DNA of 64,000 bases from Dactylis glomerata (taxonomy: Eukaryota > Streptophyta > Magnoliopsida > Poales > Poaceae), in contig QXEO01000382.1 in NCBI GenBank assembly GCA_007115705.1, positions 7,717,318-7,781,317 of the forward strand. The letters run 5' to 3'. The notes under the pieces are model-generated. The model saw nothing but the letters and a program-made list of their open reading frames with translations. It was not told the origin of the DNA and ran no database searches. Positions within the stretch are counted from its first letter, which is position 1, and each line of letters starts with the position of its first letter. A program made the translations under genes and the position numbers. Shown in pieces: positions 54,157 through 64,000 of this stretch.

Positions 54157-57088
54157 TTCGCAATTTTCTGCGCCTAGCTCAAAGGCGTTAAAGAAAAGCA
54201 CTCTTGGGAGATAACCCAATGTTTCTTTTCAGTACTTTTTCTTTTATTTGAGTCTTGGAAGTCATTACTACTGTAATGACCGCTCCTTATCTTGTTTATT
54301 TCGTTTTTGTGCCAAGAGAAGCCTCTAATTCGAATGAGGTAAAGATTTGGGGATGTTGCTGTCCTAAAACTGTTTTCGGTGCTGCACCGTAAAAATTCGT
54401 ATAAATTCTCTGTATATCTTTTGGACCTGCGATTTCTTGTGCATATGCCCCAGGTTATATCCAAACTTTTGTTAGTTGAACACTTTTTGATTTGAGCAAC
54501 AGAAAACCCCTCAAAAATTCGACCTTTGTCAGCTGTTCAGTTTTGACAGATTTCTGCCAATATTTGTGTTTGCCACTTTATCGCTTTCTTTTGAGTTCTT
54601 TTGATCACGGAACTTTTAGAGAAGTTGCTACAGTAGTATTTACTATATATGTGGTGGTTTTGAGTTGAAACCTGAAGCAAAAAGAGGTTGATTATATGTT
54701 ATGCTTGCACTAATGTTGCTAATATAATTGTGTTTAGTTTTGTATGAAGGAAGTTTTCAAGTGTAGGGATTGGAGAATGATGAGATGAGTTGAAGAATGG
54801 ACAAAAGCTCAAGCTTGGGGATTCCCATGCATCACCCCAAGAAATATCCAAGAAGTACAAGCGTCAAAGCTTGGGGATGCCCCCGAGGCACCCCTTCTTC
54901 ATCGGCAAAAATCAGGTCACCTTTCAAGACGCTATATTTTTATTGCTTCATGCACTATGTGTTTTTCTTGGAGCGTCAGTTGTTTTAGTTTTCTTAGTTA
55001 GTTTAGTTTGTTTGTTTGCTGCAATAAATGGTTGGACCCCAACAAATTTCCTTTGGAGAAGTTGCCTCGTTTTTATTTGCAAAGAACACTCCGTTTTTCA
55101 CTCTTACAATTTCACCGGGTGTTCTTCTTTTTCTGCTACTACTTTTGGTTTTCGTTTTTGCCTTGATTTGCGTTCAGACCTTGTCATATCTTTTCATCAA
55201 GGTGTAATTTTGCCTCTGATCTTTATTGGTTTTCATCAAAAGAGGTGTTTATAAAAATTTCAAATGGTGTTGGAAAAGAGAAAAAGCTTTGTGCAAGATA
55301 GTGGTACAAGAAGGAGCTTGTGTAGACTGCGGCTTAGGCTTTTTCATGTCATGCTTGATGTATTTTTGATAGTATGCTTAGTGGTTTTGCTGTAGCATGA
55401 CTTGTCTCAAATAACTGAGATTGCTTAATGAGCCTTTGAAAAAATCATGCGTTGTTTTTATTGTATGGAAGCATTATTTTGGTTTTCTCCTTGATGCTTT
55501 ATTTGGGTTGACTTGGCGCATGCTCACACATATTAGACTCTTACAAAGTCGCCAATAGCCTTCATGATCATTTATTTTTTGACTTTTGATGCCATCGTAT
55601 GCTTCTTTTAATGTCGCTTTGTCGCTTTGCATGATTATGGCCATTATTGCTCTCTTAGTTGGTCGCTCCCAGTCTTTTGCTAGCCCTCGCCTTGTACTGA
55701 GTATGAGCTCTACTAGTGCATCCAACTCCTAAAAGCCAAGTTTTCCAAAGTGTCCACCATACATACCTACTAGCAATTTGCTATTCCAAGTAAATTTGAC
55801 TTGCTTTTATTTTCTCTTCAAATTAAACTCTTACCAGTGTTATGCGAAATTCGGTCAGTAAAGCTCTCACGAACCGGAAGGCACACTTTACTTTTTCCTG
55901 TTCTTAAAAATTTGACATTGTGGTCTCTTATGTTGAGTTGTTATGCTTGCAAGTTGTAAGTTGGAGACTAGCCCAGCCATGCAGTCATGGGCAAGCTTTC
56001 AACATTGCACTTCTTATTTGAGTTGATATCGTGATCTTTTGTTTATGGATGCCCGCGGTGTGAAATGAATTGGGAATCTTGTGGGGATCATGGAGTTTGT
56101 ATATGTGTTAGGGAAACGCCGGGCCGCTAATCTAAGCCATGCATAATTCATGGTGGAAATTTGCAGCATACCCATGGTGAACATTCGACGACGCATCTCA
56201 CAATAAAAAGCTAAACAAATGGCAAATAAAAGAGATGTCGAGGTGTTCATTGTCTGCTTGTCCTGTCATTTTGGTGTGGGCTTGTTCCATGTCATCGGGC
56301 ACGGAGGTACCCCATTGGCGGTTCTCAATGATATGCATATACTTACAATGACAAGAGCCTTGTTTGGGACTCTAAGTAAAGTAGCATGAGGTTTGGGTAC
56401 TCGTATTCACGGGGCACGAGGTTTTCAACTTATGATTTGTCAAGCATATGCATCATAATTGTTCTCACATTAACTTTAACCATTCAAGATGCTTATGATG
56501 GGGGCAATGAGAGCTCAAAGCCGGTAAGTACCATAATTTTTGAAGGTTATAAAACTTGCAATCACTGCTTCCCTCTGCGAAGGGCCTTTCTTTTACTTTT
56601 ATGTTGAGTCACCACCTTCTTTCTTTATGCACCATTAAGAGAGCATAGTTGTCATTCTTAGTGTGATATGCATTGTCCCAAAGTTCATTGATTGATTCAT
56701 ATTGTTGGTTTCACTTGTTCTCAAATTATTTGTATCTAGTCGCCCTCTTAAACTTGAAGGTGTCCTATGCATTTATGTTTTGCTCTCTTTGAAGGACAAG
56801 ATGAAAACCATTTGTATGTTTTCCTTATGATTTGAACACACGTTTGACTTTCATTGTTTCATTTTCATGATCTTTTGTTTGTGTTCATTTGCATGTTTAC
56901 AACATGGTTGCTAAGTTCTTATTGTCAAGATTATATCTTCATGCCCATGTGTTTAAGTTCTTATGATCCCAGCTCACAAATGCTTACATATGTGATCAAG
57001 ATTGTGTAGGTGCATGTCACCTCAAAAATTATTCTTTTGTTATCACTTACCTACTCGAGGATGAGCAGGAGTTAAGCTTGGGGATGCT
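54157..57088 (+). other. Long 3' non-coding region of the gag-protease element
   Basis: About 2.9 kb homologous to 30431-33365 in the 197-aa-ORF element. It contains AAGCTTGGGGAT three times (54811, 54867 and next to the 3' LTR). ORFs of up to 154 codons (54790-55254) lack domains and a shared ATG. Confidence 0.65.
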
Positions 57089-58833
57089 TGATACGTCTCC
57101 AATGTATCTATAATTTTTGATGCTCCATGCTTGTTTTTACACCATTTGCCTATTGTTTTGTTACACTTCGTGGCACTTTTATGCATTTTCCGGAACTAAC
57201 CTATTAACGAGTTGCCACAGTGCCAGTTCCCTGTTTTCTGTTGTTTTTGTGTTTCAGAAGAGATACACAGGAAATACTCTCGGAATTGGACGAAACAAGT
57301 TCCTGAAGTCTTATTTTACCCGGAAGCTTCCAGAGATCCGAAGGAGAGTAGGAGGGGGGCCACCAGGGCCCCACACGCCAGGCTGGCGTGGCCAGGGGCC
57401 TGGCCGCGCCGCCATGGTGTGAGGGCGCCTGGCCCCTCCTCTGACATCGCCCCTTCGCCTATAAAGACCCCCCGACGGAAAAAACCTAAGTACCCGATCA
57501 CTTTTCCAGAACACATCGCGATCCGCCGCCGCCGTCGACCCGAAGATCGGGAGGGTCCAGAAGCTCTTCCCGGCACCCTGCCGGAGAGGGGAATCGCCAC
57601 CGGAGGTCTTCTTCATCGCCATGCTTGCCTCCGGAGCGATGAGTGAGTAGTCTAACTTGGACTATGGGTCCATAGCAGTAGCTAGATGGTTGTCTTCTCC
57701 ACCATGTGCTTCATGTTTAGATCTCATGAGCTGCCCTACATGATTGAGATCACCGTTATGTAATTCTACATGTTTGGTTTGTTGGGATCCGATGAATATT
57801 GATGTTTATGATTGAGTTGCTGTACTGAATATTATCTTTTGTTATCTCTATGTTGTTTATGATCTTGCATGCTCTCCGTTGTTAGTAGCTATCTTGGCCG
57901 AGTAGTTGCTAGTGACTCCAAGAGGGGGTATTTATGCTCGATAGTGGGTTCATGCCTCTATTTAACCTGGGGGAGTGACAGAAACCTCTAAGGTTGTAGA
58001 TGTGTTGTTGCTACTAGGGAGAAAACAACATTCATATGCTCAAGGGCATATGCTTTGTTTACATTACACACTTTTCTTAATGCAATTATCTGTTGTTCGC
58101 AACTTAATACTTGTGGAGTTCTCGGATTGATTCACCACAAGTGGATTATTAGTCATAGATGCAGTTGGATGGCGGTCTATGTATTTTGTTGTAATGCCCA
58201 GAGTAAATCTCATAGTGATCTTCTTGACATATCACGTTTATCTTTATTCTATTAATTGCCCAACTGTAATTTGTTTACCCAGCATGTGTTATTTATCTTA
58301 TGGAGAGACACCACTAGTGAACTGTGGATCCCGGTCCTATTTCCATCATATTGCTATCACCTGTTTACTTTACTCGCACTGTTTACTTTACTCGCATACT
58401 CTATTGTTTTCCACTCGATACGCTCATAACCTTTGTTTCAAGCAAACCTGTCAGATTGACAACCTCATCGCAAGTTGGGAATGAAGTACTTGGTTGTGTT
58501 GTGTGCAGGTTCCGCGTTGCAGTTAGCAAAGCAAAGCTTGGACGAGGCGCCATATATAAATTGTCCGAAGCTGTCGCAAGCTAGCAAGCATCACCTTCAG
58601 TCATTTGTCTCTCCTCTCCAAGATCGACATACCTTGGTTTCTTAACTGAGGGAAAACCAGCTGCTATACTCATCACACCTTCCTCTTGGGGTTCCCAACG
58701 GGCTGGTTATTCACCACGCACAAGGACGAAGCTCCTACATCAACTAGGATCATCAGCTGTTTTTCTGGCGCCGTTGCCGGGGAGCGCAGAAGAATAATCT
58801 CCCTCGTCAACTAGGCACCATTAAACATCATCA
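57089..58833 (+). repeat. 3' LTR of the nested gag-protease element
   Basis: 1,745 bp, full length. TATAAA at 57460-57465. PBS-like sequence embedded at 58766-58783. Ends CATCATCA, followed by CTGGG. Confidence 0.9.
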
Positions 58834-61381
58834 CTGGGTAAACAAATTACAGTTGGACAATTGATAGAATAAAGATAACATGCATATGTCGCGAGGATCA
58901 CTATGAGATTTACTATGGGCATTACAACAAGATACATAGACCGCCATCCAACTGCATCTATGACTAATAATCCACCTACAGGGATATCGTCCGAACACCC
59001 CATGAGTATTAAGCTGCGAACAACAGATAACTGCATTAAGCAAAGTGTGTAATGTAAACAAAGCATATGCCCTTGGACATAAGAATGTTGTTTTCTCCCT
59101 AGTGGCAACATCACATCTACAACCTTAGAGGTTTCTGTCACTCCCCCAGATTAAATAGAGGCATGAACCCAACTATCGAGCATAAATACCCCCTCTTGGA
59201 GTCACTAGTATCTACTTGGCCAAGATAGCTACTAACAACGGAGAGCATGCAAGATCATAAACAACATAGAGATAACATAAGATATATGATTCAGCACATC
59301 AACTCAACATAGCACCAATATTCATCGGATCCCAACAAACACAACATGTAGAATTACATAACGGTGATCTCGATCATGTAAGGCAGCTCACGAGATCTAA
59401 ACATGAAGCACAAGGTGGAGAAGACAACCATCTAGCTACTGCTATGGACCCATAGTCCAAGGTAGACTACTCACTCATCGCGCCGGAGGCAAGCATGGCG
59501 ATGAAGAAGACCTCCGGTGGCGATTCCCCTCTCCGGCAGGGTGCCGGGAAGAGCTTCTAGACCCTCCCGATCTCGGGTCGATGACGATGGCGGATCGCGA
59601 TGTGTTTCTGGAAAATTGATCGGGCTTTAGGTTTTTCCCATCGGGGGGTCTTTATAGGCGAAGGGGCAGCGTCAGAGGTGGACCAGGGTGGTCTCACCCA
59701 TAGGGGACATGGGCCAGGGGCAGGCTACACCGCCCTATGGTGAGGCTAGCCTCTGGCTTGGCTCCGACTCTTCTTCGGTATTCTGGAAGCTTCGTTTAAT
59801 ATCTGGACGTTCGGCTTTTGTTTCATCTAATTCCGAGAATATTTCTTGTGTAACTTTTCTGAAACACAAAAACAGCAGAAAACAGGGAACTGGCACTATG
59901 GCATCTTGTTAATAGGTTAGTTCTGGAAAATGCATAAAAACGCCACGAAGTGTAACGAAACGCTAAGCAAATGGTGTAAAAACAAGCATGGAGCATCAAA
60001 AATTATAGATACGTTTGAGACATATCAGCATCCCCAAGCTTAACTCCTGCTCGTCCTCGAGTAGGTAAGTGATAACAAAAGAAATAATTTTTGAGGTGAC
60101 ATGCACCTACACAATCTTGATCATCTATGTAAAGCATTGAGTGCTGGGATCAAAAGAACTTAAAACATGGGCATGAAAGATATAATCTTGATAGAAGAAA
60201 CTTAGCAACCATGTTATAACATGTAAATGAACACAAACAAAAGATCATGAAAAATGAAACAATGAAAGTCAAACATGTGTTCAAATTATAAGGAAAAACA
60301 TACAAATGGTTTTCAGCTTGTCCTTCATGAGAGAGCAAAACATAAATGCATAGGACACCTTCAAGTTTAAGAGGGCGACTAGATACAAGTAATTTAAGAA
60401 CAAGTGAAACCAACATCATGAATCAATCAATGAAAACTTTGGGACAATGAACATTGTACTCAGAATGACAACTATGCTCTCTTAGACGGTGCATAAAGAT
60501 AGAAGGTGGTGACTCAACATAAAGTAAAAGAAAGGCCCTTCGCAGAGGGAAGCAGTGATTGCAAGTTTTATAAACCTTGAAAAATTATGATACTTACTAG
60601 CTTTGAGCTCTCATTGCCCCCATCATAGGCATCTTGAATGGTTAAAGTTAATGCGAATACACTTATGATGCATATGCTTGACAAATCATAAGTTGAAAAC
60701 CTCGTGTCCCATGAAGTACGAATACCCAAACCTCATGCTACTCGACTTAGAGTCCCAAGCAAGCTCTTGTCATTGTAAGTATACACGTATCATCGAGAAC
60801 TGCCAACGGGGTACCTCCATGCCCAATGACATGGAACAAGCCCACATCAAAATGATAGGACAAACAGACAATGAACACCTCGGCATCTCTTTTATTTACC
60901 ATTGGTATAGCTTTTTATTTTGAGATGCGTCGTTGAATGTTCACTATGGGCATGCTGTAAATTTCCACCATGAATTATGCATGGCTTAGATTAGTGGCCC
61001 AGGCATTTCTCTAACACATATACAAACTCTATGATCCCGCAAGATTCCCAAATTATTTCACATCGCGAGTATCCATAAACAAAAGATCACGATATCAACT
61101 CAAATAATAAGTGTAATGTTGAAAGCTTGCCCCATGACGGCATGGCTGGGCTAATTTCCAACTTACAACTTGCAAGCATGACAACTCAACATAAGAGAGC
61201 CACAATGTCAAATTTTAAGAACGAGAAAAGTAAAGTGTGCCATCAGGTTTGTGAGAGCTTTACTGACCAATTTTCGCATAACACCAAAAAGAGTTTAATT
61301 TGAAGGATAGATAAAAGCAAGTCAAATGTACTTTGGAATAGCAAACTGCTAATAGGTATGTATGGTGGACACAATGGCAAA

Positions 61382-61931
61382 TGCGGTGACCCAGCATACC
61401 ACTGCATGTTGTAGTATGCAAGTCGTTGATATAAAACTTGTGGAACAACCCTCCACAAATATTACATCCCCCAGAATGGTACAGCAGAAACATTGCGGGC
61501 CCAAATACAAACTGAACTTCATATTATTACAAACCAAAGTGTGATGATAATGAGATGCTCCCCATAAGAGAACACCTCAAGTGCTTAGTGTTTACAACAA
61601 CTGGAAAGCTTCAAATAATTAAACATGTGAAGAACTCAACAACTTATTCCTACTCTACAGTTGCTCGGTTCCTCGACTACAAAACTATTCTACTAGTTAG
61701 TCTTTCTTCACTCTGAGTCCTCGTCTGAAGACGCTCCGTAGCGTATGAAGTAATCCACGCATTCGACTCCGCGAGAAAGATCTGGCTCCTCGTAGAAGAT
61801 GTCCTGCTTGCCTCCGATGGTGTTCAGAGCCACCTCGTCTAGCTCTTCACAGTCTAGCAAGGGTTTAAGAGATTGGGGTGAGTAACGAGCGTTACCCAGC
61901 AAGTTTCTTTAGAAAGAAGTTGTGTGATATG
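61382..61931. mobile_element. Fragment of the second gypsy-like family
   Basis: Begins TGCGGTGACCCAGCATACC and includes the same ACGAGCGTTACC segment found near 49015. A 64-codon minus ORF (61708-61902) is acidic and unrecognised. It joins the truncated family-1 element with no target duplication. Confidence 0.4.
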
Positions 61932-63580
61932 TGATGCGGTACGGTGTTGATAGTTTTTCACTGTCCAGTTGGGAACCCCAAGAGGAAGGTATGATGAATA
62001 TAGCAGCAAGGTTTTTCCCTCAGTTAAGAAACCAAGGTTTATCGATCAGGAGAGGAAGGAGCCAATACGACTGAAGGTGATGCCCACTAGCTTGCGACAA
62101 CTCCGGACAATTTATAGGGCGCCTCATCCGAGCTTTGCTTTGCGAGCGGCAACGTGGAACCTGCACACAACACAACCAAATACTTTGCTCCCAACTTATG
62201 ATGAGGTTGTCAATCTCACCGGTTTGCTGTAAACAAAGGAATGAGCGTATCGAGTGGAAAATAGTAATAGTATGCGAGTAGAGTAAATAGTGCATGTAAA
62301 GTAAACAGGTGATAGCAATATAATGGAAATAGGACCGGGGTCCACAGTTCACTAATGGTGTCTCTCCATAAGATAAAATAATACATGCTGGGTAAACAAA
62401 TTACAGTTGGGCAATTGATAGAATAAAGACAACGTGCATATGATGAGAGGATCACTATGAGATTTACTCTGGGCATTACAACAAGATACATAGACCGCCA
62501 TACAACTGCATCTATGACTAATAATCCACTTGTGGCGAATCAATCCGAGAACTCCACAAGTATTAAGTTGCGAACAACAGATAATTGCATTAAGCAAAGT
62601 GTGTAATGTAAACAAAGCATATGCCCTTGAGCATATGAATGTTGTTTTCTCCCTAGTAGCAACAGCACATCTACAACCTTAGAGGTTTCTGTCACTCCCC
62701 CAGATTAAATAGAGGCATGAACCCACTATCGAGCATAAATACCCTCTCTTGGAGTCACTAGCAACTACTCGGCCAAGATAGCTACTAACAACGGAGAGCA
62801 TGCAAGATTATAAATAACATAGAGATAACATAAGAGAAATTTTAGTACATCAACTCAAGCATAACACCAATATTCATCGGATCCCAACAAACCAAACATG
62901 TAGAATTACATAACGGTGATCTCAATCATGTAAGGCAGCTCATGAGATCTAAATATGAAGCACATGGTGGAGAAGAGAACCATCTAGCTACTGCTATGGA
63001 CCCATAGTCCAAGGTAGACTACTCAATCATCGCTCCGGAGGCAAGCATGGCGATGAAGAAGACCTCCGATGGCGATTCCCCTCTCCGGCAGGGTGCCGGG
63101 AAGAGCTTCTGGACCCTCCCGATCTTCGGGTCGACGGCGGCGGTGAATCGCGATGTGTTTTGGAAAAGTGATCGGGTCTTTAGGTTTTTTCCGTCAGGGG
63201 GTCTTTATAGGCGAAGGAGCATCGTCAGGAGTGGATCGAGGCAGTCTCACACATAGGGGGCGCGGCCCAGCCCCTGGCCACGCCGCCCTGGTGTGTGGGG
63301 CCCTCGTGGCCCCACTTCGTCTCCTCTTCGGTTCTCTGGAAGCTTCGGTGAAATTCTGGGCGACTGGCTTTGGTTTTGTCCAATTCCGAGAATATTTCCT
63401 GTGTAACTTTTCTGAAACACAAAAATAGCAGAAAATAGGGAACTGGCACTGTGGCGACTTGTTAATAGGTTAGTTCCGGAAAATGCATAAAAGTGTCACG
63501 AAGTGTAACGAAACACTAAGCAAATGGTGTAAAAACAAGCATGGAGCATCAAAAATTATAGATACGTTTGAGACGTATCA
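61932..63580 (-). repeat. 3' LTR of another family-1 element (minus), continuing off the window
   Basis: 1,649 bp, TGATGCGG...GACGTATCA on the plus strand. TATAAA (minus) at 63204-63209. The sequence after it is the family's 3' region, so this is the 3' LTR of an element extending beyond 64000. Confidence 0.85.
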
Positions 63581-64000
63581 GCATCCCCAAGCTTAACTCC
63601 TGCTCGTCCTCGAGTAGGTAAGTGATAACAAAAGAAATAATTTTTGAGGTGACATGCACCTACACAATCTTGATCATCTATGTAAGCGTTGTGCGCTGGG
63701 ATCAAAAGAACTTAAAACATGGGCATGAAAGACATAATATTGATAGAAGAAACTTAGCAACCATGTTATAACATGAAAATGAACACAAACAAAAGATCAT
63801 GAAAATGAAACAATGAAAGTCAAACGTGGTATCAAATCATAAGAAAAAACATATAAATAGTTTTTAGCTTGTCCTTCATGGAGAGCAAAACATAAATGCA
63901 TAGGACACCTTCAAGTTTAAGAGGGCGATTAGATACAAATAATTTAAGAACAAGTGAAACCAACAATATGAATCAATCAATGAAAACTTTGGGACAATGC
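63581..64000 (-). mobile_element. 3' non-coding region of the family-1 element, cut by the window end
   Basis: Begins with the polypurine-like complement GCATCCCCAAGCTT and matches 30431 and 60028 onward. No ORF. Confidence 0.8.

Larger units (their letters stand above)
50344..58833 (+). mobile_element. Complete nested family-1 LTR element with gag-protease, 8.5 kb
   Basis: LTRs 50344-51899 and 57089-58833, TSD CTGGG (50339-50343 and 58834-58838), PBS 51910-51927 and the polypurine-like AAGCTTGGGGATGCT just before 57089. It is inserted in opposite orientation into the LTR of a member of its own family. It encodes gag and protease only; there is no polymerase or integrase. LTR substitutions number about 25-30 (about 1.7%), so it is young. 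Confidence 0.92.
49887..61381 (-). mobile_element. Truncated family-1 LTR element (minus), host of the nested element at 50344
   Basis: Its 3' LTR is 49887-50343 plus 58839-60027 (about 1,646 bp once the nested element is removed). Its 3' untranslated region (60028-61381) matches 30431 onward. Homology stops at about 61381 (GGCAAA), where a different repeat begins, so the coding region and 5' LTR are lost. TATAAA (minus) at 59651-59656. Confidence 0.8.

Noticed and set aside
54790..55254. ORF with a hydrophobic segment in the 3' region, also seen at 32429-32731
   Set aside because: The start codon used is not a shared ATG, lengths differ (154 against 100 codons), and the flanking non-coding DNA is equally conserved.
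61708..61902. 64-codon acidic minus ORF as a gene
   Set aside because: It sits in an LTR-like fragment, has no domain and no intact neighbours.

Overview
This is a transposon-rich stretch of a grass nuclear genome, most likely from the cool-season grasses (Pooideae; Triticeae-like). The evidence is Stowaway MITEs with CTCCCTCC ends, Mutator-like elements (MULEs) with long terminal inverted repeats and 9-bp target duplications, CACTA subterminal arrays, and many gypsy LTRs starting TGATACGTCTC. The species cannot be named from sequence alone. Only two protein genes look like ordinary, uninterrupted host genes: a serine carboxypeptidase-like gene (6518-7882, minus) and a small B3-like gene (38077-38556, minus).

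Layout. 1-6.3 kb: AT-rich DNA with an RNase H pseudogene, a near-perfect hairpin, a Stowaway MITE and two CACTA-type ends. 6.5-7.9 kb: the carboxypeptidase gene. 9.7-14.9 kb: a complete Pack-MULE with a 9-bp target duplication, carrying two divergent captured genes (F-box/DUF295 and B3 domain), both broken by nonsense codons. 15.4-27.1 kb: a solo LTR split by a 10-kb gypsy element that has gag-protease on one strand and a seven-exon gene on the other. 27.3-28.2 kb: a small MULE. 28.7-35.8 kb: a non-autonomous LTR element carrying a 197-codon ORF of unknown function. 35.8-38.1 kb: the second copy of a short tandem duplication, a Stowaway and another MITE. 38.8-41.0 kb: a MULE with a Harbinger-like insertion inside its left inverted repeat. 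42.3-47.1 kb: a MULE with an almost intact four-exon transposase. 48-49.9 kb: CACTA, LINE and gypsy scraps. 49.9-64 kb: three more LTR elements of the same family as at 15.4 and 28.7 kb, one nested inside another.

How the parts relate. Five insertions belong to one LTR family (PBS TGGCGCCGTTGCCGGGGA, LTR about 1.65-1.75 kb, TATAAA promoter). The two with recognisable internal regions share LTRs, leader and a roughly 3-kb 3' region, but one encodes gag plus aspartic protease and the other an unrelated 197-aa protein, with the exchange falling close to the ORF limits. A subset of the LTRs has absorbed a copy of the primer binding site. No reverse transcriptase or integrase is visible anywhere, so all LTR elements here would depend on enzymes from elsewhere. 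A short host segment was tandemly duplicated (about 15.25 kb and 28.72 kb) and the copies then received different insertions, so each copy shows the empty site for the other.

All coordinates come from reading the sequence by eye. Family names need a repeat-library search, and none was possible here.
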